Shown here: piece after piece, positions 24,201 through 38,442 of the stretch | How positions within the stretch are numbered: position 1 is the first letter of the stretch | How the letters are laid out: every line of letters starts with the position of its first letter | Assembly (NCBI RefSeq): GCF_050948175.1 | Contig: NW_027490489.1 | Coordinates: forward strand, 62,001 to 126,000 | Source: Xylocopa sonorina | Taxonomy: Eukaryota; Arthropoda; Insecta; Hymenoptera; Apidae | Length of the DNA: 64,000 bases | Direction: 5' to 3' | Made by a program: the position numbers and the translations under genes | Notes under the pieces: model-generated | Database searches by the model: none | What the model saw: only the letters and a program-made list of their open reading frames with translations | Told to the model about the DNA's origin: nothing

Positions 24201-27200
24201 TTCATTGCGAAGTGTCATGTATACCTCGTATTATCTTCAAAAGAATGTAAATGCGGCACTTCCATGCTAGGAAATAGCGTTTTCAGATGTCTACGTATCG
24301 TAGCAATAGGGTTCTAATGCTTCTTAATATGAGAAGTCGTATTTCATTTCTATGTTTCATCATAAGATATAATACTCATTGCGAAGTGTCATGTATACCT
24401 CCCATTCACTTCAATAGAATGTAAATGCGACACTTCCATGCTAGGAAATAGCGTTTGCAGATGTCTACGTATCGTAGCAAAAGAGTTCTAATGCTTCTTA
24501 AATCGCGATATCGCATCTCACTTCTATGTTTCATGATAAGATATAATTTTCATTGCGAAGTGTCATGTATACCTCGATTCCACTTCACAAGGATATAAAT
24601 GCGACACTTCCTTGCTAGGAAATATTGTTTGCAGATGTCTACGTATCACAGCAATAGAGTACTAATGCTTCTTAGAACGAGATGTCGTACTCCATTTTTA
24701 TGTTTCGTAATAAAATATAATATTCATTGTGGAGTGTTATGTATACCTCGTTTTCACTTCAAAAGAATGCAAATGCGACACTTCCTTGCTAGGAAATAAC
24801 ATTTGCAGATGTCTACGCATCGTAGAAATAGAGTTCTAATGCTTCTTAAAATGAGAAGTCGTATTTCATTTCTATGTATCGTAATAAGATATAATATTCA
24901 TTGTGGAATGTTATGTATACCTCGTATTCACTTCAAAAGAATGTTAATCCGACACTTCCTTGCTAGGAAATAACATTTGCAGATGTCTACGTATCGTAGC
25001 AATAGAGTTCTAATGCTTCTGAAAACGCGATATCGCAACTTATTCCTATGTTTCATGATAAGATATAATTTTCATTGCGAAGTGTCATGTATACCTCGAT
25101 TTCACTTCACAAGGATATAAATGCGACACTCCCTTGCTAGGCAATATTGTTTGCAGATGTCTACGTATCACAGCAATAGAGTACTAATGCTTCTTAGAAC
25201 GAGATGTCGTACTTCATTTTTATGTTTCGTAATAAAATATAATATTCATTGTGGAGTGTTATGTATACCTCGTTTTCACTTCAAAAGAATGCAAATGCGA
25301 CACTTCCTTGCTAGGAAATAACATTTGCAGATGTCTACGCATCGTAGAAATAGAGTTCTAATGCTTCTTAAAATGAGAAGTCGTATTTCATTTCTATGTA
25401 TCGTAATAAGATATAATATTCATTGTGGAATGTTATGTATACCTCGTATTCACTTCAAAAGAATGTTAATCCGACACTTCCTTGCTAGGAAATAACATTT
25501 GCAGATGTCTACGTATCGTAGCAATAGAGTTCTAATGCTTCTGAAAACGCGATATCGCAACTCATTCCTATGTTTCATGATAAGATATAATATTCCTTGC
25601 GATGTGTCATGTACATCTCGTTTTCACTTCAAAAGAATGTAAACGTGAAACTTCCATGCTAGGAAATAGCGTTTGCAGATGTCTACGCATCGTAGCAATA
25701 GAGTTCTGGTGCTTCTTAAATCGCGATATAGCATCTCACTTCTATGTTTCGAGATAAGATATAATATTCATTGTGGAGTGTTATCTATACCTCGTTTTCA
25801 CTTCAAAAGAATGCAAATGCGACACTTCCTTGCTAGGAAATAACATTTGCAGGTGTCTACGCATCGTAGAAATAGAGTTCTAATGCTTCTTAAAATGAGA
25901 AGTCGTATTTCATTTCTATGTATCGTAATAAGATATAATATTCATTGTGGAATGTTATGTATACCTCGTATTCACTTCAAAAGAATGTTAATCCGACACT
26001 TCCTTGCTAGGAAATAACATTTGCAGATGTCTACGTATCGTAGCAATAGAGTTCTAATGCTTCTCAAAACGCGATATCGCAACTCATTCCTATGTTTCAT
26101 GATAAGATGTAATATTCATTGCGAAGTGTCACGTATACCGCGTATTCGCTTGAAAAGAATGTAAATGCGACACTTTCTTGGTAGGAAATAGCGTTTGCAG
26201 ATGTCTGCGTATCGTAGCAAAAGTTTTCTAATGCTTCTTAAATCGCGTAATCGCATCTCATTCCTATGTTTCGTGATAAGATATAATATTCATTGCGAAG
26301 TGTCATGTATATCTCGTATTCACTTCAAAAGAATGTAAATGCGAAACTTCCATGCTAGGAAATAGCGTTAGCAGATGTCTACGTATCGTAGCAATAGAGT
26401 TCTAATGCTTCTTAAAACGCGATATCGCATCTCACTTCTATGTTTTATGATAAGATATAATATTCATTATGGATTATTATGTATACCTCGTATTCACTTC
26501 AAAAGAATGTAAATGCTAAACTTCCATGCTAGGGAATAGCGTTTGCAGATGTCTACGTATCGTAGCAATGGAGTTCTAATGCTTCTTAAAACGCCATATC
26601 GCATCGCACTTCTATGTTTCATGATAAGATACAGTATTCATTGCGAAGTGTCATGTACATCTCGTATTCACTTCAGAAGTATGTAAAAGCGGCACTTTCC
26701 TAGCTAGGAAGTAGCGCTTGCAGATGTCTACGTATCGAAGCAATGGTGTTTTAATGCTTCTCAAAACGCGATATCGCAACTCATTCCTATGTTTCATGAT
26801 AAGCTATAATATTGATTCCGATGTGTCATGTATATCTCGTATTCACTTCAAAAGAATGTAAATGCTAAACTTCCATGCTAGGGAATAGCGTTTGCAGATG
26901 TCTACGTATCGTAGCAATAGAGTTCTAATGCTTCTCAAAATGCGATGTCGAAACTCATTCCTATGTTGCATGATAAGATGTAATATTCATTGCGAAGTGT
27001 CACGTATACCGCGTATTCACTTCAAAAGAATGTAAATGCGTCACTTCCTTGGTAGGAAATAGCGTTTGCAGATGTCTACGTATCGTAGCAATAGAGATCT
27101 AATGCTTCTTAAAACGCGATGTCGCATCTCAGTTCTATGTTTCGAGATAAGATATAATATTCATTGCGAAGTGTCCTGTATACCTCGATTTCTCTTCACA

Positions 27201-30200
27201 AGAATGTGAATGTGACACTTCCTTGCTTGGAAATAACGTTTGCAGATGTCTACGCATCGTAGCAATAGAGCTCTAGTGCTTCTTAAATCGCGATATAGCA
27301 TCTCACTTCTATGTTTCGAGATGAGATATAATATTCATTGCGAAATGTCATGTATACCTCGTATTAACTGCAAAAGAATGTAAATGCGACACTTCCATGC
27401 TAGGAAATAGCGCTTGCAGATGTCTACGTATCGTAGCAATAGAGTTCTAATGCTTCTTAAAACGCGATATCGCATCTCACTTCTATGTTTCATGAAAAGA
27501 TATAATTTTCATTGCGAAGTGTCATGTATACCTCGATTTCACTTCACAAGAATATAAATGCGACATTTCCTTCCTAGGAAATATTGTTTGCAGATGTCTA
27601 CGTATCATAGCAATAGAGTTCTAATGCTACTTAAAACGAGATGTCGCATTTCATTTCTGTGTTTCGTGATAAGGTATAATATTCATTGTGGAGTGTTATG
27701 TATACCTCGTATTCACTTCAAAAGAATGTAAATGCGACACTTCCTTGCTTGGATATAAAATTTGCGGATGTCTACGCATCGTAGCAATAGAGTTCCAATG
27801 CTTCTTAAAATGCGATATCGCATCTCACTTCTATGTTTCATGATAAGATATAATTTTCATTGCGAAGTGCCATGAACACATCGATTTCACTTCACAAGAA
27901 TGTAAATGCGACACTTCCTTGCTAGGAAATATTGTTTGCAGATGTCTACGTATCACAGCAACGGAGTACTAATGCTTCTTAAAACGAGATGTCGTATTTC
28001 ATTTCTATGTTTCGTAATAAGATATAATATTAATTGTGTAATGTTATGTATACCTCGTATTCACTTCAATGGAATGTAAATGCGACACTTCCTTGCTAGG
28101 AAATAACAATTGCAGATGTCCACGCATCGTTGCAATAGAGTTCTAATGCTTCCTAAAACGCGATATCGCAACTCACTTATATGTTTCGAGATAAGATATA
28201 ATATTCATTGCGAAGTGTCATGTATACCTCGTATTATCTTCAAAAGAATGTAAATGCGGCACTTCCATGCTAGGAAATAGCGTTTTCAGATGTCTACGTA
28301 TCGTAGCAATAGGGTTCTAATGCTTCTTAATATGAGAAGTCGTATTTCATTTCTATGCTTCATCATAAGATATAATACTCATTGCGAAGTGTCATGTATA
28401 CCTCCCATTCACTTCAATAGAATGTAAATGCGACACTTCCATGCTAGGAAATAGCGTTTGCAGATGTCTACGTATCGTAGCAATAGAGTTCTAATGCTTC
28501 TTAAATCGCGATATCGCATCTCACTTCTATGTTTCATGATAAGATATAATTTTCATTGCGAAGTGTCATGTATACCTCGATTTCACTTCACAAGGATATA
28601 AATGCGACACTTCCTTGCTAGGAAATATTGTTTGCAGATGTCTACGTATCACAGCAATAGAGTACTAATGCTTCTTAAAACGAGATGTCGTACTTCATTT
28701 TTATGTTTCGTAATAAAATATAATATTCATTGTGGAGTGTTATGTATACCTCGTTTTCACTTCAAAAGAATGCAAATGCGACACTTCCTTGCTAGGAAAT
28801 ATTGTTTGCAGATGTCTACGCATCGTAGAAATAGAGTTCTAATGCTTCTTAAAATGAGAAGTCGTATTTCATTACTATGTATCGTAATAAGATATAATAT
28901 TCATTGTGGAATGTTATGTATACCTCGTATTCACTTCAAAAGAATGTTATTCCGACACTTCCTTGCTAGGAAATAACATTTGCAGATGTCTACGTATCGT
29001 AGCAATAGAGTTCTAATCCTTCTCAAAACGCGATATCGCAACTCATTCCTATGTTTCATGATAAGATATAATATTCATTGCGAAGTGTCGTGTACATCTC
29101 GTTTTCACTACAAAAGAATGTAAACGCGAAACTTCCATGCTAGGAAATAGCGTTTGCAGATGTCTACGTATCGTAGCAATAGGGTTCTAATGCTTCTTAA
29201 AACGCCATATCGCATCTCACTTCTGTGTTTCATGATAAGATATAATATTCATTGCGAAGTGTCCTGTATACGTCGATTTCTCTTCACAAGAATGTGAATA
29301 TGACACTTCCTTGCTAGGAAATAACGTTTGCAGATGTCTACGCATCGTAGCAATAGAGTTCTAGTGCATCTTAAATCGCGATATAGCATCTCACTTCTAT
29401 GTTTCGAGATAAGATATAATATTCATTGCGAAATGTCATGTATACCTCGTATTAACTGCAAAAGAATGTAAATGCGACACTTCCATGCCAGGAAATAGCG
29501 TTTGCAGATGTCTACGTATCGTAGCAATAGAGTTCTAATGCTTCTTAAAACGCGATATCGCATCCCACTTCTATGTTTCATGATAAGATATAATATTCAT
29601 TATGGAGTTTTATGTATACCTCGTATTCATTTCAAAAGAATGTAAATGCTAAACTTCCATGCTAGGGAATAGCGTTTGCAGATGTCTACGTATCGTAGCA
29701 ATGGAGTTCTAATGCTTCTCAAAACGCGATAACGCATCTCATCCTATGTTTCATGATAAGATATAATTCTCATTGCGAAGTGTCATGTATATCTCGTATT
29801 CACTTCAAAAGAATGTAAATGCGACTCTCCTTGCTAGGAAATAGCGCTTGCAGATATCTACGTATCGTAGCAATAGAGTTCTAATGCTTCTCAAAACGCG
29901 ATATCGCAACTCATTCCTATGTTTCATGATAAGATATAATATTCATTGCGAAGTGTCATGTACATCTCGTTTTCACTTCAAAAGAATGTAAACGCGAAAC
30001 TTCCATCCTAGGAAATAGCGTTTGCAGATGTCTACGTATCGTTGCAATAGAGTTCTAATGCTTCCTAAAACGCGATATCGCAACTCACTTATATGTTTCG
30101 AGATAAGATATAATATTCATTGCGAAGTGTCCTGTATACGTCGATTTCTCTTCACAAGTATGTGAATATGACACTTCCTTGCTAGGAAATAACGTTTGCA

Positions 30201-32410
30201 GATGTCTACGCATCGTAGCAATAGAGTTCTAGTGCTTCTTAAATCGCGATATAGCATCACACTTCTATGTTTCGAGATAAGATATAATATTCATTGCGAA
30301 ATGTCATGTATACCTCGTATTAACTGCAAAAGAATGTAAATGCGACACTTCTATGCCAGGAAATAGCGTTTGCAGATGTCTACGTATCGTAGCAATAGAG
30401 TTCTAATGCTTCTTAAAACGCGATATCGCATCTCACTTCTATGTTTCATGATAAGATATAATTTTCATTATGGAGTTTTATGTATACCTCGTATTCACTT
30501 CAAAAGAATGTAAATGCTAAACTTCCATGCTAGGGAATAGCGTTTGCAGATGTCTACGTATAGTAGCAATGGAGTTCTAATGCTTCTCAAAACGCGATAA
30601 CGCATCTCATTCCTATGTTTCATGATAAGATATAATTCTCATTGCTAAGTGTCATGTATATCTCGCGTATTCACTTCAAAAGAATGTAAATGCGACTCTC
30701 CTTGCTAGGAAATAGCGCTTGCAGATATCTACGTATCGTAGCAATAGAGTTCTAATGCTTCACAAAACGCGATAACGCATCTCATTCCTATGTTTCATGA
30801 TAAGATATAATTCTCATTGCGAAGTGTCATGTATATCTCGTATTCACTTCAAAAGAATGTAAATGCGACTCTCGTTGCTAGGAAATAGCGTTTGCAGATG
30901 TCTACGTATCGTAGCAATAGAGTTCTAGTGCTTCTCAAAACGCGATATCGCATCTCACTTCTATGTTTCATGATAAGATATAATATTCATTGCGAAGTGT
31001 CATGTATACCTCGTACTCACATCACAAGAATGTAAAAGCGGCACTTCCTTCCTAGGAAGTAGCGCTTGCAGATGTCTACGTATCGAAGCAATAGTCTTCT
31101 AATGCTTCTCAAAACGCGATATCGCAACTCATTCCTATGTTTCATGATAAGATATAATATTCATTCCGATGTGTCATGTATATCTCGTATACACTTCAAA
31201 AGAATGTAAGTGCGAAACTTCCATGCTAGGAAATAGCGCTTGCAGATGTCTACGTATCGTAGCAATAGAGTTCTAATGCTTCTCAAAACGCGATATCGCA
31301 ACTCATTCCTATGTTTCATGATAAGATATAATATTCATTGCGAAGTGTCATGTATATCTCGTATACACTTCAGAAGAATGTAAATGCGAAACTTCCATGC
31401 TAGGAAATAGCGTTTGCAGATGTCTACGTATCGTAGCAATAGAGATCTAATGCTTCTTAAAACGCGATATCGCATCTCACTTCTATGTTTCGAGATAAGA
31501 TATAATATTCATTGCGAAGTGTCCTGTATACGTCGATTTCTCTTCACAAGAATGTGAATGTGACACTTCCTTGCTTGGAAATAACGTTTGCAGATGTCTA
31601 CGCATCGAAGCAATAGAGTTCTAGTGCTTCTTAAATCGCGATATAGCATCTCACTTCTATGTTTCGAGATGAGATATAAACTTCATTGCGAAATGTCATG
31701 TATACCTCGTATTAACTGCAAAAGAATGTAAATGCGACACTTCCATGCTAGGAAATAGCGTTTGCAGGTGTCTGCGTATCGTAGCAATAGAGTTCTAATG
31801 CTTCTTAAAACGCGATATCGCATCTCACTTCTATGTTTCATGACAAGATATAATTTTCATTGCGAAGTGTCATGTATACCTCGATTTCACTTTACAAGAA
31901 TATAAATGCAACACTTCCTTGCTAGGAAATATTGTTTGCAGATGTCTACGTATCACAGCAATAGAGTACTAATGCTTCTTAAAACGAGATGTCGTATTTC
32001 ATTTCTATGTTTCGTAATAAGGTATAATATTAATTGTGTAATGTTATGTATACCTCGTATTCACTTCAATGGAATGTAAATGCGACACTTCCTTGCTAGG
32101 AAATATTGTTTGCAGATGTCTACGTATCACAGCAATAGAGTACTAATGCTTCTTAAAACGAGATGTCGTATTTCATTTTTATGTTTCGTAATAAGATATA
32201 ATATTCATTGTGCAATGTTATGTATACCTCGTATTCACTTCAATGGAACGTAAATGCGACTCTCCTTGCTAGGAAATAGCGCTTGCAGATATCTACGTAT
32301 CGTAGCAATAGAGTTCTAATGCTTCACAAAACGCGATAACGCATCTCATTCCTATGTTTCATGATAAGATATAATTCTCATTGCGAAGTGTCATGTATAT
32401 CTCGTATTCA
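18262..32410 (+). repeat. Central satellite array with higher-order repeats, plus orientation
   Basis: About 80 monomers of about 174-176 bp. The first two or three resemble the ACGGAATAGCG subtype; from about 18.5 kb the subtype is GTTTGCAGATGTCTACGTATCGTAGCAATAG with ACTTCAAAAGAATG. Distinct monomer variants recur in order. Examples: 522-bp trimers at 24,599, 25,121 and (partly) 25,810; a 694-bp tetramer shift between 23,370 and 24,064; a block of about 1.9 kb at 19,061-20,980 repeated at 26,139-28,058; and variants at 22.2-23.0 kb repeated at 31.36-32.1 kb. This order of variants indicates higher-order repeat units being copied as blocks. No gene is present. Confidence 0.93.
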
Positions 32411-35400
32411 CTTCAAATGAATGTAAATGCGACACGTCCTTGCTAGGAAATAGCGTTTGCAGATGTCTACGTATCGTGGGATTAGAGATCCAATGCTTCT
32501 CAAAACGTGATATCGCTTCTCATTTCTATGTTTCATGATAATATATAATATTCATTGGGAAGTGTCATGTATACCTCGTATTCCTTTCGAAAGAATGTAA
32601 ATGCGACACTTCCTTCCTAGAAACTAGCGTTTGCAGATGTCTACCTATCGAAGCAATAGAGTTCTAATGCTTCTTAAATCGTCATATCGCATCTCATATA
32701 TACGTTTCTTGATATAATATTCATTGCGAAGTGCTATGTATACCTCATATTCCTTTCAAAAGAATGTAAATGCGACACTTCCTTGCTAGGAAGTAGTGTT
32801 TGCAGATGTCTACGTATCGGAGCAATTGGGATCTAATGCTTCTTAAATCGCCATATCGCTTCTCATTTCTATGTTTCATGATAAGATATAATATTCATTG
32901 TGCAGTGTTATGTATATCTCGTTTATACTTTAAATGAATGTAAATGCGACATTCCTTGCTAGGAAATAGCGTGTGCAGATGTCTACGTTTCGTGGCATTA
33001 GAGTTCTAATGCTTCTCAAAAGGCGATATTGCTTCTCATTTCTATGTTTCATGATAATATATAATATTCATTGCGAAGTGTCATGTATACCTCGCATACA
33101 CTTAAAATGAATGTAAATGCGACACTTCCTTGCTAGGAAATAGCGTGTGCAGATGTCTACGTTTCGTGGCATTAGAGTTCTAATGCTTCTCAAAACGCGA
33201 TATCGCTTATCATTACTATGTTTCATGATAATGTATAATATTCATTGCGAAGTGCCATGTATACCTCGCATACACTTCAATTGAATGTACATGCGACACT
33301 TCCTTTCTTTGAAATAGCGTTTGCAGATTTCTACGTATCGTAGCATTAGAGTTCTAATGCTTGTCAAAACGCGATATCGCTACACATTACTATGTTTCAT
33401 GATAATATATAATATTCACTGCGGAGTGTCATGTATACCTCGCATACACTTCAAATGAATGTAAATGCGACACTTCCTTGCTAGGAAATAGCGTTTGCAG
33501 ATGTCTACGTATCGAAGCAATAGGGATTTAATGCTTCTTAAATCGCCACATCGCATCTCATTTCTATGTTTCATTATAAACTATATTATTCACTGTGCAG
33601 TGAATATATTTCGTCTATACTTCAAATGGATCTAAATGCGACACTTGCTTGCTAGGAAATAGCGTTTGCAGATACCTACGTATCGTGGCATTAGAGTTTT
33701 AATGCTTCTCAAAACGCGATATCGCTACTCATTTCTATGTTTCATGATAATATATAATATTCATTGCGAAGTGCCATGTATACCTCGCATACACTTCAAT
33801 TGAATGTACCTGCAACACTTCCTTGCTAGGAAATAGCGTTTGCAGATGCCTACGTATCGAACCAATAGATTTTTAATGCTTCTTAAATCGCCATATCGCA
33901 TCTCATTTCTATGCTTCATGATAAGATATAATATTAATTGTGGAGTGTTTTGTATACCTCGTATTCACTTCAAAAGAATGTAAACGCGAAACTTCCTTGC
34001 CAGGAAATAACGTTTGTAGTTGTCTACGTATCGTAGTAGTAGAATTCTAATGCTTCTCAAAACGCGATTTCGCTACTCATTACTATGTTTCATGATAATA
34101 TATAAAATTCATTGTGGAGTGTTATGTATACCTTGTATTCACTTCAGAAGAATGTAAATACGACACTTCCTTGCCAGGAAATAGCGTTTGCAGATGTCTA
34201 CGTATCGAAGCAATGGAGTTCTAATGCTTCTTAAATCGTCACATCGCATCTAATTTCTATGTTTCATGATAAGATATAATATTCATGGTGCAGTGTTATG
34301 TATACTTCGTATTCACCTGAAAAGAATGTAAATGCGACACTTCCTTGCTAGGAAATAGCGTTTGCAGATGTCTACGTATCGAAGCAATGGAGTTCTAATG
34401 CTTCTTAAATCGTCACATCGCATCTAATTTCTATGTTTCATGATAAGATATAATATTCATTGCTAGGTGTCATGTATTCCTCGTATTCACTTCAATTGAA
34501 TGTAAATGCGACACTTCCTTGCTAGGAAATAGCGTTTGCAGATGTCTACGTATCGAAGCAATAGACTTCTAATGCTTCTTAAATCGCGATATCGCATCTC
34601 ATTTCAATGTTTCATGATAAGATATAATATTCATTGTGCAGTGTTATGTATACCTCGTATTCACCTGAAAAGAATGTAAATGCGACACTTCCTTGCTAGG
34701 AAATAGCGTTTGCAGCTGTCTACGTATCGAAGCAATAGAGTTCTAATGCTTCTTATATCGTCATATCGCATCTCATTTCTATGTTTCATGAGAAGATATA
34801 ATATTCATTGCGAAGTGTCATGTATACATCGTATTCCTTTCAAAAGAATGTAAATGCGACACGTCCTTGCTAGGAAGTAGCGTTTGCAGACGTCTACGTA
34901 TCGAAGCAATAGAGTTCTAAAGCTTGCTAATTCGCGATATCGAATCTCATTTCTATGTTTCATGATAATATATAATATTCATTGCGAAGTGCCATGTATA
35001 CCTCGCATACACTTCAATTGAATGTAAATGCGACACTTCCTTGCTAGGAAATAGCGTTGGCAGATGTCTACCAATCGTAGCAATAGGGTTCTAATGCTTC
35101 ATAAATCGCCATATCGCATCTCATTTCTATGTTTCGTGATAAGGTATAATATTTATTGTGGAGTGCTATGTATACCTCGCTTTAACTTCAAAAGAATGTA
35201 AATGCGATACTTGTTTGCTAGGAAATAGCGTCGGAAGATGTTTACGATTCGTAGCAATAGATTTCTAATGCTTCTTAAAACGAGATATTGCATCTCATTT
35301 CTGTGATTCATGATAAGATATAATATTCATTGTGGAGTGTTATGTACACCGTGTATTCACTTCAAATGCATGTAAAAGCGTCACTTCCTTGCTAGGAAAT

Positions 35401-36170
35401 AGCGTTTTCAGATGTCTACGTATCGAAGCAGTACAGTTCTAATGCTTCTTTAAACGGGATATCGCATCTCAATTCAATGTTTCATGACAAGGTATAATAT
35501 TCATTGCGAAGTGTTATGTATTCCTCGTCTACACTTCAGATGAATGTAAATGCGACACATCCTTCCTACGAAATAGCGTTTGCAGATGTCTTCGTTTCGT
35601 AACAATAGAGCTTTAATGCTTCTTAAAACGCGATATCGCATCTCATTTCAATGTTTCATGAAAAGGTATAATATTCATTGCGAAGTGTCATGTATACCAC
35701 GTATTCAATTTAAAAGAATGCAAATGCGACACTTCCATGCTAGGAAATAGCGTTTGCAGATGTCTACGTATCGAAGCCATAGAGTTCCAATGCTTCTCAA
35801 AACGCGATATCGCATCTCATTTCTGTGTTTCATGATATGAAATAATATTCATTGCGAAGTGTTATAGATACCTCGCCTACACTTCAAAAGAATATAAATG
35901 CCACACTTCTTTGCTAGGAAGTGCGATTCCAGATGTCTACGAATCGAAGCAGTATAGTTCTAATGCTTCTTAAAACGTGATATCGCATTTCTTTTCTATG
36001 TTTCATGATAAGATATAGTATTCATTGCGAAGTGTTATGTATACGTGTTCTACACCTCAAAAGAACATAAATTCCACACTTCCTTTCTAGGAAATGCGAT
36101 TCCAGATGTCTACTTATCGAAGCAATAGACTTCTAATGCCTCTTATAACGCGATATCGCTTCTCATTTCT
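32410..36170 (+). repeat. Satellite array, second subtype, plus orientation
   Basis: From about 32.41 kb the monomer changes to forms with GTATTCCTTTCAAAAGAATG, CTCGCATACACTTCAA, TAAATCGCCATATCGC and TCGTGGCATTAGAG. The same subtype fills 56.6-64 kb. The boundary with the preceding block is abrupt (one monomer). No gene is present. Confidence 0.9.
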
Positions 36171-37205
36171 ATGTTTCATTAAAAGATATAATATTAATTG
36201 CGAAGTGTCATGTATACCTCGCATACACTTCAAACGAATGTAAATGCGACACTCCTTTCTAGGTAGCTACGCTTCCAGATGTCTACGTATCGAAGGATAA
36301 GTGTTCAAATGCTCCTTAAAACGCGATATCGCATCTCATTCCTGTGTTGGATGTTAAGATATAATATTCATTGAGGAGGGTTATGTATATCTCGTCTACA
36401 CTTAAAGAGAATGCATCTCATTTCTGTGTTTGACGTTAAGATATAATATTCATTGAGGAGGGTTATGTATATCTCGTCTACACTTAAAAAGAATGTAAAT
36501 GCGACACTTCCTTGCTAGTATGTAGCGTTTGCAGATGTCTACGTATCGAAGCAATAGAGATCTAATGCATCTTAAATCGCGATATCGCATCCCATTTCTA
36601 TGTTTCATGATAAGATATAATATTCATTACGAAGTGATAGGTATACCTCGTCTACACTTCAAAAGAACGTAAATGCCACACTTCCTTGCTAGGAAATGGC
36701 GTTTCCAGATGTCTATGTATCGAAGCAATAGAGTTCTAATGCTTCTTAAAACGCGATGTCGCATATCAGTTCTGTGTCACATGATAAGATGTAATTTCAA
36801 TGCATCGCGTTATGTATATCTCCTCTACACTTCAAATGAATGTAAATGCATCACTTCCTTGCTACGGAATATCGTTTCTGTATCTGAAGGTTTAGAAACA
36901 ATAGAGTTTTAATGCTTCGTAAAACGCGGCTGCGCATCTTTCTTCTATATTTCATGATAAGATGTAATATTCATGGCATCGCATTATGTTTATCTGCTTC
37001 TGCACATTAATTGAGTGTAAACCCTACAATTTCTTTCCCGGGGATAGCGTTTCTAGATGTCCAGGTGCCGAAGCATTTTATTTGTCATGCTTCATGCACC
37101 GCAATATCGCATTTCATGTAAACAGTTCAAAGTAAGTTAGAAGGTTGTAAAGCTCTATGCATCGCATTATGCTTATCTGCTTTTGTGCTTTATAATGCTC
37201 TGGGA
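36170..37205 (+). repeat. Satellite edge, inner end of the right arm
   Basis: Divergent monomers that align in reverse complement with 12,267-13,150 (12,569-12,808 pairs with 36,673-36,912). The last 250 bp are the strongly diverged GCTTATCTGCTTCTGC edge type next to the LTR fragment. Confidence 0.9.
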
Positions 37206-37942
37206 TGTGAGAAGGTCCTCAACCATCCTTAACCCCCTAAAGAGAAGTCAAAAGTCCAGCGGCCCTGCAGGCGGGCCATGGGAGCGCGGCGCGCGAGGCG
37301 CTATGCAATTTAAATGATTAGGAGGATCCCCTCAGGGACGCACAAGCGGGCGAGAAGAGGAAATCGCCGAAATCCACTGATCGATGGACCCGAACAATAC
37401 CGAAGCCTACAGCCCACTCCACCAAGGAGCCCCGAGGAGGATGCAGGAGACCCGAGGATCACCAGCGAATTCAAGGAACCTGAAGAAGAGAACGTGAGAG
37501 CTTATTCGCTAAAGCGTCCCATTTCTAGTGTCGCATATTGTATATTGTATCTTATATCGTGAAGCGAGTTATGATACCCGGTAATTCGCGGCGTGTTGCG
37601 TAGTTTCCCGTAGCCCTTGTTAGTTAAACCCACGTCGAGACCATAAATAAACATGCCGTCACTTCAGTATCTCGCAACCTGAGTGTGTGTACTTGGCTAG
37701 GCGTAGTCGAGAAGAGGAGCATTTCGAAATTTCAAGAGTTGTTCCGCCCCAGGGTTCCCGGGGTCGTGTAGTCTATCCCTTTGCTACTTTCTGAGCAGCT
37801 GTCGCCCAAGAAAGGTTGTACGTGAGCGGATACCTTGGAACGATAGATCGCTTTAGATTAAAGTACGTTTTACACTTTAAAGCATTTAGATAATTAACCC
37901 CTTCGGGCTTCCCTGACTTACTATATATAGGTTTCCGTCACA
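37206..37942 (+). mobile_element. Truncated LTR-type element, family 1 (right-arm copy)
   Basis: The mirror copy of 11,532-12,266. It begins TGTGAGAAGG and ends TTTCCGTCACA. It lacks the first 390 bp of the longer family members, and its flanks (GGGA and ACTA) do not match, so there is no target duplication. It carries TGTCGCCCAAG where the sister elements have GGCGCCCAA. The satellite on its left is on the plus strand and the decayed satellite on its right is on the minus strand. Confidence 0.8.
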
Positions 37943-38330
37943 ACTAATAGGAACCATCACCTTACATAGATATATAGAACACACATAGTTTTAAACGTAA
38001 AACTGAGAATTTTAGAACTTACTTTGAAACGTTAGTAGTGAGGAATTCCATCGGATTTCATAGAAATTCAGAACTTACTTGCTATGAAACATAGGCAGAT
38101 AAGGGCCATCGCGTTGCTTAAAACTTTAGAACTTGCTTACTTCAACAAAGATTTCTATTGGCTTCGTCCGTTCTTTTAGAAGAGTTTTTGATAAACCACA
38201 TACTTTTCACGCTTCTGATATCTTCGAAAGTTCGCGAGATGTAATCGTTTAAGTTTTAAAATGATTACTTAGTGTGGATTATTATTTAGTAACTCGCTCA
38301 TAAACGAGTCTGCATAGGATTTATCATCAA
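37943..38330 (-). repeat. Highly decayed satellite, minus orientation
   Basis: Remnants such as GGGCCATCGCGTTGCTTAAA, ACTTTAGAACTTGC and TTGCTATGAAACATAG read as the monomer on the minus strand. It pairs with 11,160-11,531. About 30 bp near AGTAACTCGCTCATAAACG are present here and absent in the left copy. Confidence 0.6.
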
Positions 38331-38442
38331 CGGATGGGCCCTTTGTACTATGCAATTTTATATTAGCAAAAACTTCTATGAAACTTATAGTTTCGTGGAT
38401 ATCTGAGGTGCTAATTATTACTGTCCCACCCTGTATATTGTT

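Noticed and set aside
28602..28976. Open frames of 60-127 codons in the satellite (e.g. beginning MRHFLARKYCLQMS)
   Set aside because: They arise because many monomers are 174 bp, a multiple of three, so a chance open frame repeats. The peptides simply mirror monomer sequence, occur in both arrays and break wherever a monomer is 175-177 bp.
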